Assembly (NCBI GenBank): GCA_024280155.1
Contig: JAJRQQ010000109.1
Span: forward strand, 1-52,451
DNA length: 52,451 nucleotides
Source: Bacteroidota bacterium
GTDB lineage: Bacteria; Bacteroidota; Bacteroidia; Flavobacteriales_D; Crocinitomicaceae
Direction: 5' to 3'
Made by a program: the position numbers and the translations under genes
Part shown: piece after piece, positions 1 through 8,942 of the stretch
Numbering within the stretch: position 1 is the stretch's first letter
Layout: every line of letters begins with the position of its first letter
The notes under the pieces: model-generated
Told to the model about the DNA's origin: nothing
What the model saw: the letters and a program-made list of their open reading frames with translations, nothing else
Database searches by the model: none

Positions 1-198
1 AATTCCGTATGCTTGTGGCATTCCCGAACAAGATTCCTGAGGATTATCCAAATGTACCATGTGCGTATTCGTCCAAGCAACAGCTTCTAAAATACCTGAA
101 GGTAAATCCGAATTGTTGTAGGCTGTTTCAAAAGAATATTGTGCATGACTATTAAAAGCACACAAAAATAAGAAGGATAAAAAGGGTAGTAGTTTCAT
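1..198 (-). CDS. secreted protein, N-terminal part only (gene runs off the window)
   Basis: Reading leftward from an ATG at 198, 66 codons stay open to the window edge. The protein starts MKLLPFLSFLFLCAFNSHAQ, a clear Sec signal peptide ending in the Ala-Gln cleavage typical of Bacteroidota. The mature part contains LPSGILEAVAWTNTH and a conserved-looking ESCSGMPQAYGI. From memory this resembles the opening of secreted amidase or peptidoglycan-active proteins of Flavobacteriales, but too little is present to assign a function. It is divergent from the protease gene at 328, and the 129-bp gap between them must hold both promoters. The reading frame and signal peptide are seen directly; the family is a weak inference. 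Confidence 0.6.
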   Translation of the reverse strand, partial: MKLLPFLSFLFLCAFNSHAQYSFETAYNNSDLPSGILEAVAWTNTHMVHLDNPQESCSGMPQAYGI

Positions 199-293
199 CG
201 CGTTGATTAAATTGAGTAAGCGAAGATAGTAAATAGGAGTGAGTTGTACAAATGGTTATTAATGTCTTTCTTTTTTATTTGTAATTTTTTTCG

Positions 294-301
294 TATATTT
301 G
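294..301 (+). promoter_or_regulatory. Bacteroidota -7 promoter box (TATATTTG)
   Basis: TATATTTG matches the TAnnTTTG -7 element of the Bacteroidota primary sigma factor and lies 26 bases upstream of the protease ATG at 328. No convincing TTG -33 element is found at the usual spacing; the nearest TTTG (278-281) is too close. The call rests on the -7 match and position only. Confidence 0.4.
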
Positions 302-327
302 AACAACCTTAAACCGTTAAAACAACT

Positions 328-2823
328 ATGAAAAAACTTTACTTTACTTTACTTTACTTTACTTTACTTAGTGTCACTTCTGTGTTTTCTCAAGAATATA
401 CAGGAGTTGTTGTTCGTTTGAATCATAAGTTATTAAATCTAGACCTAGTTGATTCAAATGTTCGTTCGTTTAAATTTAAAGATATTTTTAATTCAATAGG
501 TATAAAAGAATTGAATCAATTAAATTCAGGTTTAGATTTTAATCTTTTAGAATTAGATCTTTCTAAGATCTTTCCAAACTTCAAAACAAAAGACTCTATT
601 TCTATTGGTAGACAAGGAAATGTGGTTTATGTTCCTCCTTTTTGGGCTACTTTTAAAATTATTGTCCCAGATAGAATAACGATTTCAGATTTCTCAAAAT
701 CATTAAGATCAATGTATCCTTTAGTAATATATGTAGATCCCCCAATTGAAATTATTTTTAATAGTACGCCTAATGATACATTATATCCTTATCAATTGAG
801 TTTGTTGGATTCAATGAATTCTATCTCAGATATAAATATAGATAGCGCATGGACGATTGAGACGGGAAAAAGTTTTATAAAAGTGGGTGTTTTTGACTCT
901 GGAATTGACTCTTTACATCCAGATATTGATGTTGTTGGAGGGTATTCTTATTTTAATGATTTGTTGCCAGATTCAACCAACTCATATTTATATCATACGT
1001 GGGGAAGAGACATATTAGGGCATGGTACTCCGGTTGCAGGAATTATCGGTGCTAAAAGAAACAATCAAATTGGTGTTGCAGGTATTGCAGGTGGTAATGG
1101 GACGGATACTTCAGGTGTAAGTTTATTTGATTTTAATCTTGGTTTTTATGAAGGTTCAGATACTTATCACATATCTCAAGCACTAATTGATGCTTCTAGA
1201 AGTGTAGGTTCTTATTATGATTGGGGAATTGGTACGGGGAATATTAATGATGAATATTATTGGAGAAATGCACCGGGTTATGGTATTTATGTAGGGAATC
1301 ACAGTTATTCTAGTAGAGTTATACAGAATGAAAAAGATATCCCTAATCCTGATACGACAGCTTGGGAACCCCCTCCAATCGAATATAACTATTGTTCTTT
1401 ATGTCGGGAATCATACTTGTTTTCATTACAAAATGGAGTAGTTAATGTTGTTTCAAGAGGAAATAATTTTGATTCATCGGAACCAGAGAGTCCTAATGAT
1501 AGATACCCTGCTCTTTATCATGATAGTTGGGTCATTAATGTCGGTGCCTCGGGGAAAGATGGCAAAAGAGTTGACCCTTGGACAGGAAATACTGATATTA
1601 CTGAGAATTATTGGTCACCTATAGGAAATAATATTGATATTTTAGCACCAGGAGTTAAGGCTCTAGTAGTATCAACACAAACTTCATTTTCACAAGATAC
1701 GATTGTAAGCGATGGGTTTTATACACGTTTCAATGGTACATCTGCTAGTGCACCACATGTAACAGGTGTCGCTTCATTGCTTTTAAGTTATTATAATAAA
1801 CCTTGTTATAATAATCGAAACCTAGATCCTGCTGATGTTGAGTATATCATCGAACATTCTGCAACTCATTTGAGCCCCAATATACCAAATGATTCTTCTG
1901 GCTGGGGGAGATTAAATGCGCATGAGGCACTTAAAATGATTGACTACCCTAGATTGCAAATCGTTCATCCAAATAATGACCCTGTCTACTCTCAGCAGAT
2001 TGAAAAGGATACAATTACTTTAAGAATATATACACCGCTCAATGATATGTCTGGTGGACCATTGGCTTCTTCTTTTCCGATGGAACTTAATTTGGATTAT
2101 TTAGTTGAAAGATACAAGTATGAAGTGTATTATGATTTTAGTCAATACATCTTACCTACTACAACTGTATTGGATACTTGGGTTAGACATTCTCAAACCA
2201 ATTCTTTGGCAAAATTTGAAGACACGACAACTTTGATGGTTGGTAGCCCTGCACCTGTTCCTGTTTTTACAACGGATGAGTTAGAAGTTGAACCTATGGC
2301 TGTAATTGACACTGTTTATAATAACTCCTTTATACGACTTGAAGGGTATTATTATCACTTTATAGGGAGATATTATGATACAAATTTATGTTGTGGAGTT
2401 GGTTATCCAATTACGCCGGTAGATTATTGGTATCCAGTAAACCCTACTCAAACAACCCCAAAAATGGCATTTTCTATTTACATAGAAGATTCAACTTTAA
2501 CGAGTTTGTACGATTTCCCTTGTGATTCCTCTAATGTTTTCATTGATAGCTTAGCGAGTTTAGGGGATCTGGAATATGAAGAAGATTTTTTATTATTTCC
2601 GAACCCATCTAGTAACGAAATTAATGTGGTAATTCCCGAAGAACTACTTTCTAAAGGAACGTTAAGGTTATGTGATTTGAATGGAAGTATAGTTCAAGAA
2701 ATAAATGTTAATTCTGATAGGTCTAAGTATGTTTTCAATGTATCACATTTAAAACAAGGTATTTACTTTGCAATTTATGGAACAAATAATATTAATCTCA
2801 CAAAAAAATGGATAAAGTTATGA
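328..2823 (+). CDS. secreted subtilisin-family (S8) serine protease with type IX secretion sorting domain
   Basis: This is an 831-residue secreted endopeptidase. The subtilase catalytic triad is complete: Asp190 in FDSGID, His232 in GHGTPVAG and Ser472 in GTSASAPHVTG, with the probable oxyanion Asn379 in VSRGN. An N-terminal signal peptide (about residues 1-21) is followed by a propeptide-like region of about 150 residues, the S8 domain (about 165-545), a beta-rich region and a C-terminal type A sorting domain (from about 750; FPNPSSNEINVVI to the final KKWIKL). The protein is therefore expected to cross the outer membrane by the type IX system and be released or surface-attached. The signal peptide is encoded by an ACTTT repeat tract, so repeat number sets the reading frame. 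The gene is coupled by an ATGA overlap to the next secreted gene. Confidence 0.92.
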   Translation: MKKLYFTLLYFTLLSVTSVFSQEYTGVVVRLNHKLLNLDLVDSNVRSFKFKDIFNSIGIKELNQLNSGLDFNLLELDLSKIFPNFKTKDSISIGRQGNVVYVPPFWATFKIIVPDRITISDFSKSLRSMYPLVIYVDPPIEIIFNSTPNDTLYPYQLSLLDSMNSISDINIDSAWTIETGKSFIKVGVFDSGIDSLHPDIDVVGGYSYFNDLLPDSTNSYLYHTWGRDILGHGTPVAGIIGAKRNNQIGVAGIAGGNGTDTSGVSLFDFNLGFYEGSDTYHISQALIDASRSVGSYYDWGIGTGNINDEYYWRNAPGYGIYVGNHSYSSRVIQNEKDIPNPDTTAWEPPPIEYNYCSLCRESYLFSLQNGVVNVVSRGNNFDSSEPESPNDRYPALYHDSWVINVGASGKDGKRVDPWTGNTDITENYWSPIGNNIDILAPGVKALVVSTQTSFSQDTIVSDGFYTRFNGTSASAPHVTGVASLLLSYYNKPCYNNRNLDPADVEYIIEHSATHLSPNIPNDSSGWGRLNAHEALKMIDYPRLQIVHPNNDPVYSQQIEKDTITLRIYTPLNDMSGGPLASSFPMELNLDYLVERYKYEVYYDFSQYILPTTTVLDTWVRHSQTNSLAKFEDTTTLMVGSPAPVPVFTTDELEVEPMAVIDTVYNNSFIRLEGYYYHFIGRYYDTNLCCGVGYPITPVDYWYPVNPTQTTPKMAFSIYIEDSTLTSLYDFPCDSSNVFIDSLASLGDLEYEEDFLLFPNPSSNEINVVIPEELLSKGTLRLCDLNGSIVQEINVNSDRSKYVFNVSHLKQGIYFAIYGTNNINLTKKWIKL
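336..369 (+). repeat. ACTTT pentanucleotide tandem repeat inside the signal-peptide codons
   Basis: Six perfect ACTTT units (336-365) followed by ACTT (366-369) start eight bases into the protease gene. They encode the hydrophobic signal core as repeated LYFTL. Because the unit is 5 bp, gain or loss of one unit shifts the frame. Removing one unit gives a TAG stop at codon 13 (bases 369-371). Adding one gives a TGA at bases 419-421. Only changes of three units (15 bp) keep the frame. Confidence 0.95.
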
Positions 2824-4094
2824 CAAAACTATATTTTACAGTAGTTTTTTTATTTTGCAGCTCTCTTGTTTTTTCACAAGAATGGCAAACGATTGATGGG
2901 GCAGACTATGTTTCAAATGGGCAGTTAGGCGGATATACCTCTTGGAATAAAAAATTTAAGATTAACCCTTATGATAATTCAATATGGTTATCTCGTTCTG
3001 CCTCACCTTTTGGTATTTGTAGAATAGATTCAAATGGTGTTTTTTCTTTGTTTAATCAGCAAAATGTAAGTGCATTTCCTAGTGTTGGAATGGGGGATTT
3101 TAATGATTTTGAATTTACATCATCTAAAGTGTTGGCAATTAATTATTTTAAAGGAATGTATGCTTATGACGGGGTTGCTTGGCAGCAAGTAATTGTTTCG
3201 ACAGATGTAAATCATGTTACAATAGATAATGATACTGCATTTATTTCCCGTGTGAATGGATCTTTTTTAAAATGGACGGAATCTTCCCAATCAGCTTCAT
3301 CTGTAACAGGTTTTAGTAGAACGGTTTCGAAAAAAGGTGAGGTTTGGGGTACAAATTCAAGTTTTTCAAGTGGTTTTATGGTTCTTTATTCAGAAACCAA
3401 TGGTCCACTTTTTCATTCTCCCGATACAATTCCTTGTTTATTAAGTTGGACTCATTCTGATTTTAAATTTGCAAGAAATAGTGATAGTTTGTTTATTTCA
3501 AGTGATAAAGGTTTTTCTATTGCGTATAATGGTGTTTTTATCGATACAATTACACCGAATAACACGATTAATATGCCAGGTTCGTGTATTTTAGAATTTG
3601 AATTTGATAGCCAAGATAATATTTGGGCAGTTTTTGCACCAGATTTGAACTATTGGTCGGATGTGACTCACGTAGCTTATCTTGATAGATCAACAAATAC
3701 ATGGTCTCGGATTTATGACGCTTCTAATTCTCCAATTTTGACAAATTCTAGATGTACAATTGAGTTAGATAATCAAGACAATCTCTGGGTTTCAGACACT
3801 AGAGACTTATACGTGTTAAAATTGAACAATTGGCCACAGTGGTTAGGAGTTGGTGAAATAGTTTCTTCTAATTTCTCTGTTTATCCGAATCCAACATCTG
3901 ATTATCTTACGCTAGTTAATGAGGGTGGTTTTAATGTTGATGGAATATCAATTGTTGATTTTTCAGGTAAAATTATAAAAGACATTTCAGTACAAAGTTC
4001 TCAAATTGATGTAAAAAATGTTGAAAAAGGTGTTTACTTTTTACGTTTTGAATATAAAGGAAGAATGGAGGTTGTGAAATGGGTAAAAGAGTAA
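2820..4094 (+). CDS. secreted propeller-like protein with type IX (type A) sorting domain
   Basis: The protein is about 424 residues and of unknown specific function. It has a signal peptide (MTKLYFTVVFLFCSSLVFSQ), repeated beta-strand segments with DNIW/DNLW motifs typical of two-component-regulator-type propeller repeats (for example DSQDNIWAVF and LDNQDNLWVSD), and a C-terminal sorting domain (FSVYPNPTSDYLTLV to the final VVKWVKE). I chose the ATG at 2820 because it overlaps the protease stop as ATGA and places the signal peptide at the N-terminus. An alternative ATG at 2808 would add four residues. The tail is closely similar in design to that of the upstream protease, which suggests the two are exported by the same route and co-expressed. 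No catalytic motif was recognised. Confidence 0.82.
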   Translation: MTKLYFTVVFLFCSSLVFSQEWQTIDGADYVSNGQLGGYTSWNKKFKINPYDNSIWLSRSASPFGICRIDSNGVFSLFNQQNVSAFPSVGMGDFNDFEFTSSKVLAINYFKGMYAYDGVAWQQVIVSTDVNHVTIDNDTAFISRVNGSFLKWTESSQSASSVTGFSRTVSKKGEVWGTNSSFSSGFMVLYSETNGPLFHSPDTIPCLLSWTHSDFKFARNSDSLFISSDKGFSIAYNGVFIDTITPNNTINMPGSCILEFEFDSQDNIWAVFAPDLNYWSDVTHVAYLDRSTNTWSRIYDASNSPILTNSRCTIELDNQDNLWVSDTRDLYVLKLNNWPQWLGVGEIVSSNFSVYPNPTSDYLTLVNEGGFNVDGISIVDFSGKIIKDISVQSSQIDVKNVEKGVYFLRFEYKGRMEVVKWVKE

Positions 4095-4099
4095 AATAA

Positions 4100-5371
4100 T
4101 TATTTCCCTTTCTCATATTTCGCTTTATATTTCTTGTATAGCAGACTTTGAGAATTTTCTAAATTCATAAAAAGTCCATCGATTAGCGCTAGAGTTAACT
4201 GATTTCCTCGCATATCCAGTGCATCACCTGAGGAAATAAATAGAGTGGCTGACTTTCCCTTTTCAATGCTACCGTATAATGTGTTTATTCCCATAATCTC
4301 ACAGCTCGAAAGTGTTACAGAACGAATCGCTTGTTCCATTGTCAAACCATAAGCCATTGCTGTGCCGGCTAAGAATGGAATATTCCGTGCATTCATTGCT
4401 TCCATATCACCTTCATTCTGTAAACAGAATTGTACTCCTGCTTTTTGCAATAAATAAGGTAGTTTGTAGGGTAAATCAACATCATCTTCTTCTTTTTGTG
4501 GCAAACTATGTGTGCGAACCAACATGACAGGAATTTTAGCATGAATGAGTTGTTCAGGAATTAAATGAGCATCATAACCTCCAACAATGACAGGAAATGA
4601 TAGATTGAAATGTTTTGAAAACTCAATAATGTCTACCAATTGTTGAATCTCATTAGCGTGAATATAAACGCGTTTATTGCCAGAAAAACAATCTTTCATT
4701 GCTTCTAGTCGAATGTCTTTTTCTGCTTTTTTAGAAGCAAGAGAATAGGATTTTGCCATTTCAAAGAATGCATAAATTTCATCTTTCTGTTTTAGATAAT
4801 GTTCATTCCCTTCTTTGGGTGATTTCCAATATGCGATGCTATTTGGCCAATTCAAATGAATGCCATCACTTGCAGAAATTGTTGCATCTTCCCAATTCCA
4901 ACCGTCTAATTTCATTACAGCAGAAGAACCAGAAATAATTCCTCCTCTCGGTGTTGCTTGAGAAATCAATACACCATTTGTTCGAACAGTACTAATCACT
5001 TTCGATTCAACATTAAAGGCAATTTGAGAACGAACATGAGGATTAAATGCGCCAACTTCATCAAAATCTCGTGTTGCACGAACAGCATCTATCTCCGTTA
5101 TTCCAAGAGTGGAATTTGGGGCAACAAACCCCGGATAAATGTGCTGTCCTTTCACATCAATGATGGTATCCCATTCTTCTGGCGAGTATGAAGTCGTTAG
5201 ATTGTTTTTCACCATTGTGATGATGCCATCTTCAATTCCAATCAATGATTTTTCGATGGTTTGACCATTGCCAACATGTAAATATCCATTGACAATTAAT
5301 ATTTTATGGTATTCTTGACACGTTGCGAATAACGTTGTCAAGAGCAGAACTGTAATTATTATTGCTTTCAT
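4100..5371 (-). CDS. secreted amidohydrolase-superfamily protein lacking the usual HxH metal site
   Basis: The protein has 423 residues. A signal peptide (to about residue 18, FATCQEY) is followed by the small beta-sandwich and TIM-barrel layout of imidazolonepropionase-like amidohydrolases, with the closing GSIEKGKSATLFISSGDAL segment typical of the family. The N-terminal metal motif HxH is replaced: the equivalent strand reads YPGFVAPNSTLG. So ordinary binuclear metal hydrolysis looks unlikely, and a structural or partner role with the neighbouring amidohydrolase is possible (inference). The gene starts one base after the stop of the larger amidohydrolase, so the two are one operon. It converges on the plus-strand gene ending at 4094 with only five bases between them and no visible terminator. 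Confidence 0.8.
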   Translation of the reverse strand: MKAIIITVLLLTTLFATCQEYHKILIVNGYLHVGNGQTIEKSLIGIEDGIITMVKNNLTTSYSPEEWDTIIDVKGQHIYPGFVAPNSTLGITEIDAVRATRDFDEVGAFNPHVRSQIAFNVESKVISTVRTNGVLISQATPRGGIISGSSAVMKLDGWNWEDATISASDGIHLNWPNSIAYWKSPKEGNEHYLKQKDEIYAFFEMAKSYSLASKKAEKDIRLEAMKDCFSGNKRVYIHANEIQQLVDIIEFSKHFNLSFPVIVGGYDAHLIPEQLIHAKIPVMLVRTHSLPQKEEDDVDLPYKLPYLLQKAGVQFCLQNEGDMEAMNARNIPFLAGTAMAYGLTMEQAIRSVTLSSCEIMGINTLYGSIEKGKSATLFISSGDALDMRGNQLTLALIDGLFMNLENSQSLLYKKYKAKYEKGK

Positions 5372-5372
5372 C

Positions 5373-8300
5373 TTAATGTTTATTTTCTTCGGTTGATGCT
5401 TCTTCTCCTATCGTGTTGCAATGAAAATGACCTTCTTTCTTTGGAATAAAAATGCGTTTATCATCACTATCATCCATAAGCATGAGTGAAATAATTCGGG
5501 CTTTTTCTGCTTGATTACGTTTTCTCAATTCCTCGTCCGTTTCTTGACTGTAAAGAATTTTTCCATCAACTATCGTATATTCAACAATAGCACGAATAGA
5601 AAGAGGATTGTCTGACCAAATTACCACATCTGCGTCTTTCCCAACTTTTAAACTCCCCATTCTGTCATCGACGTGAAGTAATTTTGCAGGATTTAATGTA
5701 ACCATTTTCCCAGCATCAATTTCAGACATTCCACCGTATTTTACTCCTTTAGCCGCTTCTTGATTCAACCTACGTCCCATTTCAGCATCATCGGAGTTAA
5801 TCGCAACCACAATTCCTTGAGAAGCCATTAATGCTGCATTGTATGGGATTGCGTCGTTTACTTCATATTTATACGCCCACCAATCGGAGAATGTTGAACC
5901 GCCAACACCGTGTTTCACCATCAAATCGGCTACTTTATAACCTTCTAAAATATGCGTGAATGTGTTTATCGTAAATCCAAAAGTATCAGCAACATGCATG
6001 AGCATATTAATTTCAGACTGAATGTAAGAGTGACAAGTGATGAATCGGTTACTTTGTAAAATCTCACTTAAGGTTTCGAGTTCTAAATCAACACGAGGTT
6101 TATTTTTACCAGATTTATGGTGTTCTTTCCAAAGCAATTGATAATTCTGTGCACGCAGAAAGGCATCGAAATAAAGTTGTTCAACCCCCATTCTCGTTTG
6201 TGGAAAACGAATGTTGTTGTAACTTCCCCAATTGGATTGTTTCACATTCTCACCCAAAGCAAATTTGATGAATGCGTCTGCTTCTTTAATTTTTAATTCT
6301 TCCGCGCTTGCACCCCAGCGAAGTTTAATAAATGCCGATTGCCCTCCAATTGGATTAGCAGAACCGTGCAATAATTGTGAAGCAGTAACACCACCTGACA
6401 ATTGTCTGTATATATTAATATCCTCAGGATTTAAAACATCTCCTATTCTCACTTCTGCAGAAATCGCTTGACCGCTTTCATTTACTCCACGAGAAATCGC
6501 AATGTGAGAATGCTCGTCGATAATTCCGCTGGTTACATGTTTTCCTTTTGCATCAATCACAATTGCTCCGGAAGGCGTTTTGTAATTTTTTGTTCCAACG
6601 TGAGCGATTTCCCCATTATGGATAACGATGGTTGCATTTTCAATAATCCCTTCTTCCTCATTTGTCCAGAGAGTTGCATTTTTTATCACGATTGGTTTCT
6701 GTTCTGGTATAGAATCAAATCCGTACGCTGTATTTGGAAACCAAAGTTGATAAGTTGTGTCTTTTTCAATGGATGTTTCTTTTTTCGTTTTTGGATTGGT
6801 TTTTTTGGTTTTAATTGCGGACCATTTCACCCATTCTCCCGTCGGAATCAAACCTTCTCCTTCAAAAATACCGTATTTATCATTGGTTTTTCCTTGAAGG
6901 TTTACACTTCCTTTCCAATCTTCATCGAAAACATTAAAGTGCAAAGTAACATCATATCCTGAAGAAAGAATGGTTAAATCAACCGATGTGTCTTTTTCTA
7001 TATTGTCTTTATCAAGAACTTTATATTGAATTGTTCCTTTGTATTTTTTAGAATCACCCTTTATTTCAAATGGAAATTTTTTATCAGCAACAATGAGGTT
7101 GTATTTTCCAATCAAGTTATGGTTAACAGTTTCTTTTATTTTATTCCTTTCCCCTAACATCCATGATTCTAAAATCGTAGCATTCTCTTGAAAAGGATTG
7201 TTGTCATAAATAATAAAACTCGCTATTTTTCCTTTTTCCAAAGTTCCAACTAAATGATCGGTTCCTGTAAGAATAGAAGGTTGTACAGTTAAAGCTTTCA
7301 ATGCATCTTCTTCAGAAAGTCCATTTTCAATTGCTAATCGAAGGTGTTTCCAAAAATCATTTGCTTTTTTGTGGTTCATTGAAGAAATGCAAATATCAAT
7401 CCCAGCTCGGCTAAGAATCATTGGGTTTTTAGGAGCCATTTCCCAATTTTTTAATTCTTTTAACGGAATTTGTCGTGCTACGTATGGGTTTTTGACATCG
7501 AATGCTTTGGGGAAATTAATGGGCAGAATAATCGTTGATGAAATATTTTTTAGGTCATTTAAAATACCATATTCATTACCCGACCCAATGTAGTTGTATT
7601 TTAGTTTAAATTCCTGTGCGATTTTTTCAGCTCGAAGAATTTCCAATTTATCATACGAATGGAAGAATAGAGAACCATTCATTTGTTCTAGTAAATTATC
7701 GAGAGAGATATTTGTGATTTCTTTATTCTCTTTATACCATTCTGCATCATAGAAAGTTTGACGAAGTAAAGCAATTGCTCCCATTTGAGAAGAAGGATAT
7801 GCTTGTCTTGAAATTCCCTTTCTAAAAGAATAAAAGCTAGAAATCGTCGAAGGAAGAATGATTGATTTTTCATTATTCAATGCAATAAACGAAGCTTCTC
7901 CTTGTGTAATACCGTCATTTTGATGGGTTAAAGCAAAACCAAATCCCATTTTAATTAATTCAGTATTTTTTTTCGCGTTGTTTTTGTAAAGAGCATCCGC
8001 TTTAATTTCTGGATGAATGGCCTCGTTCCAATAATACGCTCCTTCCTTTGTGCTTTCATATTGGGGTCTTGATGACCAAGGTTTTTTAGTTAAGTCTGGT
8101 AACCCAATGGATGAATTCAATTCAATAAATGCAGGTAAAATAGTTTTTCCTTTGCAATTAATAACAACAGCACCCTGTGGAATTTTAATGTTCTTTCCTA
8201 CTTCAACAATTTTATCATTTTTAATAATTAATGTTGCATTAGTCATCTTTTTTTCTGGAGAAATAAAAATGGTTGCATGCTCTAAAGCGTAAAAAGAGGG

Positions 8301-8390
8301 TTTTGAATCTTTGGCTCCATTTTCAGGTTGACTTTGTGAATAGATAGAACTAAAAGACAAAATGGAGAAGAGAAATAAGAATAACCGCAT
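5373..8390 (-). CDS. large secreted amidohydrolase with two tandem amidohydrolase modules
   Basis: I chose the ATG at 8390 because it begins a signal peptide (MRLFLFLFSILSFSSIYSQ). A longer open frame up to 8561 would run over the divergent promoter and gene. The 1005-residue product carries two amidohydrolase-like modules. The first (about residues 30-430) has PAFIELNSSIGLPDL where HxH would be, so its metal site is degenerate. The second (about 600-1000) has intact DEHSHIA, later His residues in TCHSY and FTHILEG, and NSDDAE, then the GSLKVGKDADVVIWSDNP signature, so it is probably the active metal-dependent hydrolase. Between them lies a beta-rich linker. Substrate is unknown; this family includes dipeptidases and imidazolonepropionase-type enzymes. 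It forms an operon with the 423-residue homologue downstream. Confidence 0.87.
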   Translation of the reverse strand: MRLFLFLFSILSFSSIYSQSQPENGAKDSKPSFYALEHATIFISPEKKMTNATLIIKNDKIVEVGKNIKIPQGAVVINCKGKTILPAFIELNSSIGLPDLTKKPWSSRPQYESTKEGAYYWNEAIHPEIKADALYKNNAKKNTELIKMGFGFALTHQNDGITQGEASFIALNNEKSIILPSTISSFYSFRKGISRQAYPSSQMGAIALLRQTFYDAEWYKENKEITNISLDNLLEQMNGSLFFHSYDKLEILRAEKIAQEFKLKYNYIGSGNEYGILNDLKNISSTIILPINFPKAFDVKNPYVARQIPLKELKNWEMAPKNPMILSRAGIDICISSMNHKKANDFWKHLRLAIENGLSEEDALKALTVQPSILTGTDHLVGTLEKGKIASFIIYDNNPFQENATILESWMLGERNKIKETVNHNLIGKYNLIVADKKFPFEIKGDSKKYKGTIQYKVLDKDNIEKDTSVDLTILSSGYDVTLHFNVFDEDWKGSVNLQGKTNDKYGIFEGEGLIPTGEWVKWSAIKTKKTNPKTKKETSIEKDTTYQLWFPNTAYGFDSIPEQKPIVIKNATLWTNEEEGIIENATIVIHNGEIAHVGTKNYKTPSGAIVIDAKGKHVTSGIIDEHSHIAISRGVNESGQAISAEVRIGDVLNPEDINIYRQLSGGVTASQLLHGSANPIGGQSAFIKLRWGASAEELKIKEADAFIKFALGENVKQSNWGSYNNIRFPQTRMGVEQLYFDAFLRAQNYQLLWKEHHKSGKNKPRVDLELETLSEILQSNRFITCHSYIQSEINMLMHVADTFGFTINTFTHILEGYKVADLMVKHGVGGSTFSDWWAYKYEVNDAIPYNAALMASQGIVVAINSDDAEMGRRLNQEAAKGVKYGGMSEIDAGKMVTLNPAKLLHVDDRMGSLKVGKDADVVIWSDNPLSIRAIVEYTIVDGKILYSQETDEELRKRNQAEKARIISLMLMDDSDDKRIFIPKKEGHFHCNTIGEEASTEENKH

Positions 8391-8471
8391 AATAAGTATT
8401 ATTTTAAAACGTGAAAGTATAAAATTGTAAGGACTTGTAATAATTCTAACGCAACTAGTCGCACATTTTCT

Positions 8472-8479
8472 TACATTTG
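8472..8479 (+). promoter_or_regulatory. -7 promoter box (TACATTTG)
   Basis: TACATTTG fits the Bacteroidota TAnnTTTG element and sits only 12 bases before the ATG at 8492, implying a very short leader for the small membrane protein and possibly hflX. No TTG at standard spacing was found. Confidence 0.45.
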
Positions 8480-8491
8480 CAAGAAAAAAAT

Positions 8492-8932
8492 ATGTATAAT
8501 GGAATTGTTCATGCTCATTCTGGTTTAAGATGGGTTGTTTTAATACTTTTAATTGTTGCAATAGTTAATGCAGCAAAATCTCAAAATTCAGGAAAATATT
8601 TGAAGAAAGATAAAATGATTAATCTTTTTACGATGATTTTTCTCCACATTCAACTTCTCATCGGTTTTGGGCTATATTTCACTTCAGATAAAGTGAAGTT
8701 TGTTTCAGGAATGATGGGGGATACAATGTTGCGATTCTTTGTGGTTGAGCATATTTTTGGAATGCTCGTTGCTATTATTTTAGTAACTATAGGTCGAAGT
8801 AAAGCAGAGAAGAAATTAGTTGGAACAAGAGACAAGCACAGAAAGATTATGAAAACATACTTATTTGCATTAATCATTATTTTAGCGACTATTCCATGGC
8901 CTTTCCGTGAATTAGGTGCTGGATGGATGTAA
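8492..8932 (+). CDS. small four-helix membrane protein, putative cytochrome b-like
   Basis: A 146-residue protein with about four hydrophobic helices (near residues 10-30, 48-68, 85-105 and 120-138). It starts MYNGIVHAHSGLRWVVL. Histidines occur at the start of helix 1 (VHAHSG), in helix 2 (FLHIQL) and in helix 3 (VEHIFGM), which could ligate heme. Similar proteins in Flavobacteriia are often labelled cytochrome B-like, but the role is not established. The ATG at 8492 lies after a -7 box; an in-frame TTG at 8477 falls inside that box and is rejected. The next gene, hflX, starts 10 bases after the stop, so the pair is probably co-transcribed. Confidence 0.72.
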   Translation: MYNGIVHAHSGLRWVVLILLIVAIVNAAKSQNSGKYLKKDKMINLFTMIFLHIQLLIGFGLYFTSDKVKFVSGMMGDTMLRFFVVEHIFGMLVAIILVTIGRSKAEKKLVGTRDKHRKIMKTYLFALIIILATIPWPFRELGAGWM

Positions 8933-8942
8933 TCTTGAATAA

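Noticed and set aside
6468-6962. A 164-codon open frame antisense to the large amidohydrolase
   Set aside because: It is a shadow of a convincing gene, with an aromatic- and Cys-rich composition and no recognisable motif.
8391-8561. N-terminal extension of the large amidohydrolase to 8561
   Set aside because: It would overlap the divergent gene and its promoter box, and it would bury the signal peptide that begins at 8390.
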